A stretch of DNA of 64,000 nt from Biomphalaria glabrata (taxonomy: Eukaryota; Mollusca; Gastropoda; Planorbidae), in contig NC_074715.1 of NCBI RefSeq assembly GCF_947242115.1, positions 25,813,876 to 25,877,875 of the forward strand. The letters are read 5' to 3'. The position numbers were made by a program, and so were the translations under genes. Within the stretch, counting starts at the first letter, position 1. Every line of letters begins with the position of its first letter. Below the pieces are notes generated by a model, which saw only the letters and a list, made by a program, of their open reading frames with translations, did not search any database and was not told the origin of the DNA. This document shows, piece after piece, positions 35,106 through 47,300 of the stretch.

Positions 35106-35364
35106 GATCTATGTGGCAAATGCCAAGCTGGAAAGCCATGCTACTGAGATCTATGTGGCCAATGCCAAGCTGGAAAGCCATGCTACTGAGATCCATGTGG
35201 CAAATGCCAAGCTGGAAAGCCATGCTACTGAGATCTATGTGGCCAATGCCAAGCTGGAAAGCCATGCTACTGAGATCTATGTGGCAAATGCCAAGCTGGA
35301 AAGCCATGCTACTGAGATCTATGTGGCCAATGCCAAGCTGGAAAGCCATGCTACTGAGATCTGG
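35063..35364 (+). repeat. 42-bp minisatellite derived from the last codons of ZAR1-like gene 2, 7 units
   Basis: Each unit encodes the C-terminal string DLCGQCQAGKPCY and its own TGA; only the first is translated. Units alternate GTGGCCAAT and GTGGCAAAT, so the true period is an 84-bp dimer. Frames that skip the stops (WPMPSWKAML, ANAKLESHATE) are artefacts. Confidence 0.93.
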
Positions 35365-35509
35365 GAGCATTTCGTTCAACAGAGACTTACATGGACTATT
35401 CCTTGTATATTTTCACTTATTTTTTATGTAATGTATGCCAACGGATGTTCTGTAACCTATAGAAGTGCTGTTGCATTCCCTTAACACTTATTACACTCAC
35501 ATTACATGT

Positions 35510-35515
35510 AATAAA
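35510..35515 (+). terminator. Poly(A) signal AATAAA of ZAR1-like gene 2
   Basis: About 405 bp after the stop codon and directly before the 28-bp array. Confidence 0.45.
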
Positions 35516-35852
35516 GCACCACCGTCTTGACTGTATTGTTAAAGCACCACCGTCTTGACTGTATTGTTAAAGCACCACCGTCTTGACTGTATTGTTAAAG
35601 CACCACCGTCTTGACTGTATTGTTAAAGCACCACTGTCTTGACTGTATTGTTAAAGCACCACCGTCTTGACTGTATTGTTAAAGCACTACCGTCTTGACT
35701 GTATTGTTAAAGCACCACCGTCTTGACTGTATTGTTAAAGCACCACCGTCTTGACTGTATTGTTAAAGCACCACCGTCTTGACTGTATTGTTAAAGCACC
35801 GCCGTCTTGACTGTATTGTTAAAGCACCGCCGTCTTGACTGTATTGTTAAAG
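35512..35852. repeat. 28-bp minisatellite, about 12 units
   Basis: Units CACCACCGTCTTGACTGTAT plus TGTTAAAG with few substitutions. Confidence 0.96.
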
Positions 35853-37021
35853 AATACTCTCTCCACCCAAAAAATACTTGCCTGCAACTTTGTACTATTT
35901 ATTTAATTTAGTGACATTCTTTAACTTATAAGTTCGAGCGTAGTCAATCTTAATCCCAGTTGGCCTAGCATCGTTTCTAAGCCTCCTACATCTTTCTCGT
36001 TGTCCAGGGTTCAAACCCTAACAATACATGCGACTGAGCTCCTTCCACTGAAGCTCTTAAGACTCATTCTGAATAATTAAGTTGGGCGGGACCCTTTACA
36101 ATGTTGACATCGCTCATAACTGTGCATCGGGTCAACAATAATCGGTCCATATGATGACCCAGCAGGATTTATTTTTAGCTTTTTGGTATTCAGGACACAA
36201 AGGAACTTAAAAAGGATTGTTGAGATAACAGTCTTGTGTATGTCATTAAATAAATAGGATTCTTGGAAACTACTTGTCTCCCCTGAAACTAATTCGGATG
36301 TTATCATGCATGCTATGAAGAACACTGTTTGAATTAATAGATCTGTGAAAGAAAAGAAAACCTGGTATGTTCAAATGAGGTCACGTCAGATGCAAGTTTG
36401 TGTACAGACATATGCACGATAGTCAACTATCACTAGGAGCAATCATTGTGTGTTGGTGATAGTTGACTTTTTGCGCTCGTTAGTAACCAATCATCCTAAT
36501 CATGACTAATGAAGATCTATAGGTATAAAAGATAAAATATTGTATATGCCAGTGAATAGTAGCAACATATGAACGTAGATCTCGCCCTAGTTGTCAACAA
36601 TAAGAAGTTCACTTCAATCATGAGGCAGTGAGTTAGCGAGGCAGTGAGTTAGTGAGGCAGTGAGATAGTAAGGCAGTGAGATAGGCTAGTGGCTGGTTTG
36701 TCATGTTTTCTCCTTGGTGACACAATACAAATTCATTTATTAAGAGGATTGAAAAGCTTTAAACCTGACACGAGTAGTCGTTCCTATCGTTTACCCCCCC
36801 CCCCCCAAACCTAATCAGAAAACGAAATTCGTGCCAAAAGTTTGGTTTCAATTTTTTTTTCCTGACAATTTGGTAAGATTGGAAAGCTGGTGTAACCTTT
36901 GACCTTCGAACTATTCAATGTTCACCCAAGAATTTTTTTAAATTCTTCTGCCATTAAAGATATTCCATTTTACACCTGAGTTACATATTGATATTACATC
37001 AGACTTACTTGATATGTTGTA
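35853..37021. other. Spacer, nothing coding
   Basis: Contains a short GAGGCAGTGAGTTAG tandem (about 36631-36683) and a C homopolymer near 36795-36808. Confidence 0.5.
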
Positions 37022-37264
37022 GAAGAGATTCAATAAATTCCTATCCCTAATCTATTTCAGTAGAAGAGATTCAATAAATTCCTATCCCTAATCTATTTCA
37101 GTAGAAGAGATTCAATAAATTCCTATCCCTAATCTATTTCAGTAGAAGAGATTCAATAAATTCCTATCCCTAATCTATTTCAGTAGAAGAGATTCAATAA
37201 ATTCCTATCCCTAATCTATTTCAGTAGAAGAGATTCAATAAATTCCTATCCCTAATCTATTTCA
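37022..37264. repeat. 41-bp minisatellite, 6 units
   Basis: Near-perfect units AGTAGAAGAGATTCAATAAA followed by TTCCTATCCCTAATC. Confidence 0.96.
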
Positions 37265-37674
37265 AATGACTTTTTGAATAAAATATTGTTCGAGTTCCAT
37301 GTAGCAATGAGAAATAACTGCCAGTCATTCAAAGCAAATTAATAGGTTAAATATATTATAAATAATGAACTAAGTTTAATATTAAAATATACTTTTTATT
37401 AAATGTTTTTTTTTAACCAAGAACTTTGTTTCTTTCTTTGTTTGGATTTCCAAATCCCCGACCTTTCATTGACCTGAATGTTTTGGAGGGTTCCATTCTC
37501 GTTGACTATAATAAAGATTCCAGAAGAAAAATGTGTTGTTTTTTAATTTAATGTTGTTTTGAGACATACGAGAATCTAAATACACAGTAACTTTTTAGCA
37601 AGTAGTCCTCGGTCTATACCCTCCTCGGTCTAGACTGAATCTAATATACCTCAAGCTCTATCGGTATCTATAAA

Positions 37675-38110
37675 CAGGGCCGGTCTTAGACCACTGCAAC
37701 CTATGCGGTCACAGTGGGCCCCGCGCTTTCATAGTCCCCGCGCTAATTCTATGTGTAATTATTAATTGTAAAATATATACGAAGAATTCTTTGAAATGTC
37801 CTGCACTTATTAAAATCTCCTGAAAACTCATACAAATCTCCTGAAAAATAGACAAAATCGTCTTTGTGTGTGTTATATCAATACGGAAACGCCAATCGTA
37901 TGCGCGATAAAAAAAGGCGTTGTCAGCTTTCATGTAATACATTGTAATAATCGGACGAATGTCCCCTTTAACCGAATGTTTCAATACCTTATTTACTTTT
38001 ATAGTCACTGGCATATAAATATGCCATAGGTTGCAAGTTTCGTAAAATAATGAATAAAATGCAGAGCTGAATTTATTTTCTAATACAAAATCTTAATTTT
38101 CAAATAATAA
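37675..38110. mobile_element. hAT-like MITE fragment, same family as 30865-31273
   Basis: Starts CAGGGCCGGTC and has CCACTGCAACCTATGCGGTC and ACAGTGGGCCCCGC like the intact copy. The internal TTTTCTAATACAAAATCTTA is shared. The far inverted end is missing. Confidence 0.65.
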
Positions 38111-38149
38111 TAACGGTTGAATATCGACATCCCGGGAAAAAAAAAGGGT

Positions 38150-38610
38150 TTATCTAAAGGGGGACAACGCCGTACCTAAATATCTATCTATCTATCTATA
38201 TGTACAAGTCATTTCCCTAATTTGATATCAAACAAAATAATTACAATAATTCATTGACTAATTGAGTATTTTTGTTTATTGATTCATGTCTTGTTAGGTG
38301 CAATAAATTATTTTTAGAAGCATCAACTTGATGGAATACTTGAGGGAGAAATAGTGTTAACAATTATTTAAGGGGAATGAACCCAACAAATTTAGCCATA
38401 CCTTTAAACACTGAAGCATTAGTTTCCCTTGTTAGTATTAAACAAAATAATTAATTACCAGTAATTAATTGTCTGATTGGCTACTGTTTTTTTTCATACA
38501 TGCCTTTTCTAAGCCTATTAATTATTGTGGGAAGTTTCAACTTGATTCTAGTATGGGTATGGGAGAAAAAAAATGTGTACACACTTTTAACCCGACAGAG
38601 TTGATATAAA
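38150..38610 (-). repeat. Dispersed repeat R1, copy 5 (inverted, two partial units)
   Basis: On the - strand it shows CAAAATAATTNNTNACCAGTA-like cores with TTGATATCAAACAAAATAAT and a GGGAGAAATA motif, in the order seen in copy 1. Confidence 0.6.
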
Positions 38611-39149
38611 CCTTGTACAAACTAGTTCACAGCGGGAATCTCGTAATGACATTCTTGCGTTCTTTTTAAACTTAGCTAATGAAAAAACGCCCCTTTTTAA
38701 AATGAATTTAAATAAAATATTTCATTTTAAATAACACGCATATAATAGATATGCTTTTGAAATAATGCTATTGAATGATAAGATTGTCAAGGAGGCTATG
38801 AAATACCTTACAAAGAAACAAGATCATTTTAGATCAACGAGCCACTTTTTCTGGTAATACGCCTATTTGAGATTGAAGACAAGAGAGTTTCTAGCCAAAA
38901 CTTTAAATTAAGTAAATGCAAAGATGGTAAAGAGGAAAAATAACGACAATGATATAAATAATAATGTTTCTGACCACAGAGCACGATAACACTGCTAATG
39001 TCTGGTCCCATAGGACTCGCCACGGAGATGATACCCAGGACACACAGACCGGGACATCACTGACCATCTGCTGTTGTCGTGGGCTTCACACGAGTGGGCA
39101 ATCAAATAATCTAAGAACTTAAATAATTTAGAGTAGGGAACACTTAGAA
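38611..39149. other. Spacer, nothing recognised
   Basis: AT-rich, no coding or repeat call. Confidence 0.45.
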
Positions 39150-39535
39150 ACATTGGCTATCAAGACATGAACACATTGGATATCAGGACATGAACACATT
39201 GGATTTCAGGACATGAACACATTGGCTATCAGGACATGAACACATTGGCTATCAGGACATGAACACATTGGCTATCAGGACATGAACACATTGGATATCA
39301 GGACATGAACACATTGGCTATCAGGACATGAACACATTGGCTATCAGGACATGAACACATTGGCTATCAGGACATGAACACATTGGATATCAGGAAATGA
39401 ACACATTGGCTATCAGGACATGAACACATTGGCTATCAGGACATGAACACATTGGCTATCAGGACATGAACACATTGGATATCAGGACATGAACACACTG
39501 GCTATCAGGACATGAACACATTGGATATCAGGACT
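39150..39535. repeat. 23-bp minisatellite, array part 1
   Basis: Units ACATTGGCTATCAGGACATG plus AAC, about 17 copies. Same unit as 41784-43020. Confidence 0.96.
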
Positions 39536-41783
39536 AAGACTAAGACTGCTTTATTGATCCTTACGGAAATTTGTTGTGATTACAAGGACTCGTTTCTCAT
39601 ATAAAGACAACACAACAGAAAAATACACATAAATACAACAGACAACATAAAGAGTTCATTCAGCGACTACACACAGGTATCTTGGTGCATTTCATGTTCC
39701 CTGATCAATGAGTGGCGGTGATAGAGTCTGACCGAGTGAGGTACGAACGAGTTTTTGTACCGCTCCGTTCTTGTTTTGATTGACAGCAGTCGCCCACTTC
39801 GCGACGACCTGGCGTAGTTCTGATGGAGCGGGTGGCCGTTGTCTTCCAAGATTTTTTCGATTTTTCTTAGGCACGTTTGTTCAAAAAGTTCCTTTAAATG
39901 TGGTAATGTTGTGAGTGTAATTTTTGATGCTTTTTTAATGATGTTTTCTAGACGTTGCAACAGTTTAGATGAGGCGTTGCCTTGCCAACAACTTATTCCG
40001 TATGTTAGCAGATTTTGTACAGTCGCGCCGTAAAATGTCTCAAGGATCTTCTTGTTTAATTTAAAACTGTTGAGTTTGTATAGAAAAAAGAGTCGCTGGG
40101 CTGTTTTCTTTGTCAGAGTTCCAAGGTGGTCTTCCCATGAAAGCTTGTTGTTGATGATAACGCCTAGATATTTATATGCCTTTACTTGTTCTATAGATGT
40201 AGTGTTTATTTGCAGTTCACGTATAGTTTGTTTTTTCTTTCTAAAATCTATTATAAGTTCTTTAGTTTTTGTTACATTCAGTTCTAGAAAGTTGTCGGTG
40301 CACCAGTTTGTAAACTCTTCTATCGAGCTTCGATACTGAGTTTCGTCTCCTGAAATAAGACCGACTATGGCAGTATCATCAGCAAATTTAATGAGTTTAA
40401 CTGAGTCATAGATGCTTCTTATGTCATTAGTGTAAAGAGTGTATAGTACAGGAGAAAGTACACAACCTTGTGGAGCACCCGTACATAGTACTCGAGTTGA
40501 CGATTTGGTGTTGTTGACTTTAACATACTGGGGCCGTTGGGTTAAAAAGTTTAGAACCCATGCTTGCAAGTAAGGGCTTACATTTAAGTTACTCAGTTTG
40601 TTTATCATTAGATGTGGCTGTATGGTATTGAAAGCCGAGGAGAAATCTACGAAGAGGACTCGTGCATATGTTTTGGGTATATCGAGATGCTTATAAAGCT
40701 GGTCCAAAAGCAATAGAATGGCATCCTCAGTTCCTCTAGCTGCTTTGTATGCAAATTGGTGAGGGTCTAGGCTGTTATTGACTTTTGCTACAAGTTGTTT
40801 AAGGATATATTTTTCAAAACATTTCATAACAATAGGTGTTAGTGCTACTGGGCGGAAATCATTTAAGCAATCTATTTTTGGTTTCTTAGGCACTGGTATG
40901 ATTTCTGAAGTTTTCCAGATGTTTGGAATTACGCACGTTTGCAATGACTGGTTAAAGATATGACAGAAGAAAGAAGAAATTTGCTCCGCACATAGCTTGA
41001 TCAGCTTGCCACTAATTTTGTCTGGTCAACAAGCTTTTGTTACGTCTACTCTTTTAAATAACAATGTCACTTCATCCTCCGTTACAAAATTGACGTAGGG
41101 CTCTTGTTTTCCTTTGGACAGAGTGTTGAAAAGTTCTTTGTGTAGATCAACAAAATCTTCTTTGTCAAAACGAGAATAAAAATAATTTAGTTCGTTGGCG
41201 AATTTCTCATCATCAGCCACTAAAATTTGTTTTCGTTTTGAGGCGCAGCCCGTTATTTTCTTTAATCCCTCCCAGCATTGTTTTGAGTTGTTCTTGGCAA
41301 AGAAATTTTCAATTTTTTCTTTGTATGTTTTTTTCCCCTCAATTATTGCTTTTCTCAGTTTATTTTTAGCATTTATAAACTCTTCGTTGTTTTCTTTTCA
41401 GTAATAAGGTGTTTGATTTTTTTGGTCATCCAGGGCTTATTGTTTCCGTAGACTTGTATTGTTTTTGTTGGAATTGTTAACTCCTCGCAGAATGATAGAT
41501 ATGAGGTAACAGTTTCTGTTAGTTCGTTTATGTCTGGACAGTTCTCAATAAAGATTTCCCAGTTAGTTTTCTCAATGCATCCTCGTAGTTTTTCTACAGC
41601 CTCTTCAGACCACATCTTGACCGTTTTTATAACTCTCTTTGTAGTTTTAAGATTGGGTTTGTAATTTGGTATAAGATGGAGTAATACATGGTCGGATTCT
41701 CCAAGTGGGAACAAACTTTTACATTTGTAAGCCTGCTTAATGTTTACGTAGCATTTGTCGAGCGTTCTGCCCTGCCTTGTGAG
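39536..41783 (-). mobile_element. LINE (non-LTR retrotransposon), 5'-truncated, RT domain nearly intact
   Basis: The - strand frame 40944-39667 gives 425 codons with RT motifs NDFRPVALTPIVMKCFEK, FVDFSSAFNTI (motif A), TGAPQGCVLSP (motif B), FADDTAIV (catalytic motif C) and YLGVIINNKLSW. Upstream pieces read the end of the endonuclease (QGRTLDKCYV, GESDHVLL) and the linker (NNKPWMTKK). Lesions seen: a TGA at 41026-41028 after VDVTKAC, where Gly is usual, and a frame change near 41390. The 3' end carries AATAAA and a short AGTCTT repeat tail, as in CR1/L2/Rex-like LINEs; the clade is inferred. The copy sits inside a 23-bp minisatellite. Confidence 0.9.
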
Positions 41784-43020
41784 GACATGTACATATTGGC
41801 TATCAGGACATGAACACATTGGCTATCAGGAAATGAACACATTGGATATCAGGACATGAACACATTGGATATCAGGACATGAACACATTGGCTATCAGGA
41901 CATGAACACATTGGCTATAAGGACATGAACACATTGGATATCAGGACATGTACATATTGGCTATCAGGACATGAACACATTGGATATCAGGACATGAACA
42001 CATTGGCTATCAGGACATGAACACATTGGCTATCAGGACATGAACACATTGGCTATCAGGACATGTACATATTGGCTATGAGGACATGTACATATTGGCT
42101 ATCAGGACATGAACACATTGGCTATCAGGACATGAACACATTGGCTATCAGGACATGTACATATTGGCTATCAGGACATGTACATATTGGCTATCAGGAC
42201 ATGAACACATTGGCTATCAGGACATGTACATATTGTCTATCAGGACATGAACACATTGGCTATCAGGACATGAACACATTGGATATCAGGACATGAACAC
42301 ATTGGATATCAGGACATGAACACATTGGCTATCAGGAAATAAAACACATTGGCTATCAGGACATGTACATATTGGCTATCAAGACATGAACACATTGGAT
42401 ATCAGGACATGTACATATTGGCTATCAGGACATGTACACATTGGCTATCAAGACTTGAACACATTGGCTATCAGGACATGAACACATTGGCTATCAGGAC
42501 ATGAACACATTGGATATCAGGACATGAACACATTGGATATCAGGACATGAACACATTGGCTATCAGGAAATAAAACACATTGGCTATCAGGACATGTACA
42601 TATTGGCTATCAAGACATGAACACATTGGATATCAGGACATGTACATATTGGCTATCAGGACATGTACACATTGGCTATCAAGACTTGAACACATTGGCT
42701 ATCAGGACATGAACACATTGGCTATCAGGACATGAACACATTGGCTATCAGGACATGTACACATTGGATATCAAGACATGTACACATTGGATATCAGGAC
42801 ATGTACATATTGGCTATCAGGACATGTACATATTGGCTATCAGGACATGTACACATTGGATATCAAGACATGTACACATTGGATATCAGGACATGAACAC
42901 ATTGGATATCAGGACATGAACACATTGGCTATCAGGACATGAACACATTGGATATCAGGACATGTACATATTGGCTATTAGGACATGTACACACTAGCTA
43001 TCAGGACCTTCTTACATTGG
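41784..43020. repeat. 23-bp minisatellite, array part 2, about 53 units
   Basis: Continuation of the array interrupted by the LINE. Variants GAACACATTGG/GTACATATTGG and GGCTATC/GGATATC. A block of about 230-240 bp recurs (about 42255-42480 and 42490-42720). Confidence 0.96.
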
Positions 43021-43061
43021 ATATCAATATATATACACACTGGGTCAGACCTAGAAAGTTT

Positions 43062-43610
43062 AAAACAATGAAGTAAACAGAGGACTAGGTATTTTAAAAC
43101 AATGAAGTATAAAGAGGACTAGGTATTTTAAAACAATGAAGTATAAAGAGGACTAGGTATTTTAAAACAATGAAGTATAAAGAGGACTAGGTATTTTAAA
43201 ACAATGAAGTATAAAGAGGACTAGGTATTTTAAAACAATGACGTGTAAAGAGGACTAGGTATTTTAAAACAATGAAGTAAACAGAGGACTAGGTATTTTA
43301 AAACAATGAAGTATAAAGAGGACTAGGTATTTTAAAACAATGAAGTATAAAGAGGACTAGGTATTTTAAAACTATAAAGTAAACTGAGCACTAGGTATTT
43401 TAAAACAATGAAGTATAAAGAGGACTAGGTATTTTAAAACTATAAAGTAAACTGAGGACTAGGTATTTTAAAACAATGAAGTATAAAGAGGACTAGGTAT
43501 TTTAAAACAATGAAGTATAAAGAGGACTAGGTATTTTAAAACTATAAAGTAAACTGAGTACTAGGTATTTTAAAACAATGAAGTATAAAGAGGACTAGGT
43601 ATTTTAAAAC
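43062..43610. repeat. 34-bp minisatellite, about 16 units
   Basis: Units GTATTTTAAAACAATGAAGT plus ATAAAGAGGACTAG. A subtype (ACTATAAAGTAAACTGAG) is interspersed. Confidence 0.95.
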
Positions 43611-44332
43611 GTAAAAAAAATGAAACTGAAACACTGTGAAGTATTTCCTGGAATATTGAGCTTTAGACACGATGAGAAACCTAAAACAAATGTACAACTA
43701 GTCATTCTGCCTCTACCTGATCAGTCATTGGTGTGTCACTATCTTCAATGTATTAAACTCTACTCTGTTTTGTTATCAACATGTAAGTCACGCTTTAATA
43801 TGCTATTTATAGTGCATTATGATCATATACAAATATATATGTATAAAGAAACACATAATCTCTTGAGTTAGATGTAAATCATGTAAATGGCTACATTATT
43901 TCTATAGCCCTAAATTTTGAGAACTTCTGTTGATGTTGACAAATAATACTAAATTTACTAACTAATTATTTCTTATCTTCATGTACAAACGGACTGACGT
44001 TTGCTTGCATTGAATGGCATGTAAGCCTAATCGTTTGGGATCAAGTTTATACACATAGGATTGGCTCGAAAACAGACTTATTAGTTACGATCAATCCTGT
44101 CCTTGACCTTCTGTAATAAATGTATGAATACTAAAACATCTCTGTTCTGACCTAAGCCCAGGTCTAGACACAGCTAAAAAGTCGCATTTCTCTATCAAAC
44201 CATTGAAGAATGATGTTGTTTTGTTTTTCTGTTTTCACATTAAACTGTGTAGGATGTTTTCTGTGTTTTCAATTGAATGTAATTGTTATCCCACGTATTC
44301 TTCCATTTCTAAAATTAACAGAGTGATTAAAA
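43611..44332. other. Upstream region of ZAR1-like gene 3
   Basis: No repeat or other gene seen. An 83-codon frame at 43620-43871 has no recognisable domain. Confidence 0.45.
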
Positions 44333-47300
44333 ATGTTTCCTAGAAGAGGAAATGGAAATCTCCGTAGGATGTACGGGTATTTCCGTTGCCCAGACTGCAG
44401 GAAACAATGTGAGAGCTCTCATGTGTACGGCAAGCCAGGAGAACGTGGGGTTGGTTGTTGTTTTTTTACATTCGCTTTTTTTTTTTTAGAGTTGTGGTCT
44501 ATACATTGTTTTTGTTGTTGTTCTTTTTTTTTTTTTACTATATATTATTTTTATGTCGTGTTATTTTATTTTATTTTTTGCTTTATGAACTGCTGGGTTT
44601 GTTTTTTTTGTTTGTTTAAAGTTACGAGTATTTCTAAGAAAGAAATAGTTGTGTTTATTGCTTGGTGTAGTTTTGAGTCCTAGATGTAAAGATCAAGTGC
44701 TGGGCTCTAACTTTCAGAAACAGGCCACAACTTGACGAGAACATTCAACATGCAAATGTTTGGGACACGCTCCAATGGTCATCTCTCGAAAAGTCAAATT
44801 GGCCAATCGTTGTACAGGCCGCACAATGCGCTCGTGAATCACCGCCGAAACTGATTTCTGAGAGACTTTGACTTCTTTCAACACCAATTTAATTACGTGT
44901 CGTTTTTAAGCATTGATTGGCAACTTTAAACATTAGGCTGAACGTATTAATTGTTTTTAAGCATTTTGGTAATTAAGATCATTAGGAAATACAATTCCAG
45001 TTTCGTTTCTGCTTGTGTCTCTTCAAAATACCCTAAAAACCAAATGAAGACTAACGAGGTTACAATATATACAAAATAATTTAATGTCATTGATAGGGGG
45101 AGAACCCTTTTGTTACAAAGCATTGCAATATGTTTAAAGGCTTTCTTACTATTGTTATTTTCAATCCGATGTTTGGTTTGGTTTTACTTTTCATTCCTAT
45201 TCCTAGCTCAGTGACAGTTGTTATGGTACGTTTAGGGTGTTAGATTCATTCAGTTGGTTACCGGTCGCTTCATCCTCGGTCACTTCATCCCCGGTCACTT
45301 CCTCCCCCGTCATTTCATCCCCCGGTCATTTCATCCCCAATAAAATATTTTTCTCTTTCATTATTTAATTGTGCTGTTAAGGAAGGCTTTGGCTTTAAGT
45401 TCTCATTTCATCTAATTTATAAATTTGATTATGAAGAATGCTTTTTGATATTTTTTGACATGTTATTAATGTGTTTATAGTGTTTCCTCTTCCACTTTGC
45501 ACTCTTGATGAGAAATCTTATAATATATTGTACATCTGGGTGTGTACTTAGCCACAGCGCTTCTATTGGATGTGGGGGGTGTAATATTATATTATCCTGC
45601 GCATGACTTAGGCCTAATGATCAAAAGCCGAGGTTTGGTGGAAGTAGAGAAAAATCATTTGAGAGATAGAAGTGCGATTAGAATAATTATGACCGTGCCG
45701 CTGATAACTTATCATCAAAGGCCAAGGTGTAGTGCAAGTAGTGGAAATGTTTTAAGAGATAGAAGTGTGATTAGAATAATTATGACCGTGCCGCTGATAA
45801 CTTATCATCAAAGGCCAAGGTGTGGTGCAAGTAGTGGAAATGTTTTAAGAGATAGAAGTGCGATTAGAATAATTATGACCGTGCCGCTGATAACTTATCA
45901 TCAAAGGCCAAGGTGTAGTGCAAGTAGTGGAAATGTTTTAAGAGATAGAAGTGTGATTAGAATAATTATGACCGTGCCGCTGATAACTTATCATCAAAGG
46001 CCAAGGTGTAGTGCAAGTAGTGGAAATGTTTTAAGAGATAGAAGTGTGATTAGAATACTTATGACCGTGCCGCTGATAACTTATCATCAAAGGCCAAGGT
46101 GTAGTGCAAGTAGTGGAAATGTTTTAAGAGATAGAAGTGTGATTAGAATACTTATGACCGTGCCGCTGATAACTTATCATCAAAGGCCAAGGTGTAGTGC
46201 AAGTAGTGGAAATGTTTTAAGAGATAGAAGTGTGATTAGAATACTTATGACCGTGCCGCTGATAACTTATCATCAAAGGCCAAGGTGTAGTGCAAGTAGT
46301 GGAAATGTTTTAAGAGATAGAAGTGTGATTAGAATACTTATGACCGTGCCGCTGATAACTTATCATCAAAGGCCAAGGTGTAGTGCAAGTAGTGGAAATG
46401 TTTTAAGAGATAGAAGTGTGATTAGAATACTTATGACCGTGCCGCTGATAACTTATCATCAAAGGCCAAGGTGTAGTGCAAGTAGTGGAAATGTTTTAAG
46501 AGATAGAAGTGTGATTAGAATACTTATGACCGTGCCGCTGATCATCAAAGGCCAAGGCGTGGTGCAAGTAGTGGAAATGTTTTAAGAGATAGAAGTGTGA
46601 TTAGAATACTTATGACCGTGCCGCTGATAACTTATCATCAAAGGCCAAGGCGTGGTGCAAGTAGTGGAAATGTTTTAAGAGATAGAAGTGTGATTAGAAT
46701 ACTTATGACCGTGCCGCTGATAACTTATCATCAAAGGCCAAGGCGTGGTGCAAGTAGTGGAAATGTTTTAAGAGATAGAAGTGTGATTAGAATAATTATG
46801 ACCGTGCCGCTGATCATCAAAGGCCAAGGCGTGGTGCAAGTAGTGGAAATGTTTTAAGAGATAGAAGTGTGATTAGAATAATTATGACCGTGCCGCTGAT
46901 CATCAAAGGCCAAGGCGTGGTGCAAGTAGTGGAAATGTTTTAAGAGATAGAAGTGTGATTAGAATACCTATGACCGTGCCGCTGATCATCAAAGGCCAAG
47001 GCGTGGTGCAAGTAGTGGAAATGTTTTAAGAGATAGAAGTGTGATTAGAATACTTATGACCGTGCCGCTGATCATCAAAGGCCAAGGCGTGGTGCAAGTA
47101 GTGGAAATGTTTTAAGAGATAGAAGTGTGATTAGAATACTTATGACCGTGCCGCTGATCATCAAAGGCCAAGGCGTGGTGCAAGTAGTGGAAATGTTTTA
47201 AGAGATAGAAGTGTGATTAGAATACTTATGACCGTGCCGCTGATCATCGAAGGCCAAGGCGTGGTGCAAGTAGTGGAAATGTTTTAAGAGATAGAAGTGT

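Noticed and set aside
35069-35484. Open frames WPMPSWKAML and ANAKLESHATE
   Set aside because: Alternative frames of the 42-bp array derived from the ZAR1-like gene end; the true frame stops in each unit.
45542-46857. 347-codon frame with MTVPLITYHQRP repeats
   Set aside because: Consequence of 93-bp (3x31) units. The frame collapses where units are 86 bp, so it is not maintained by selection.
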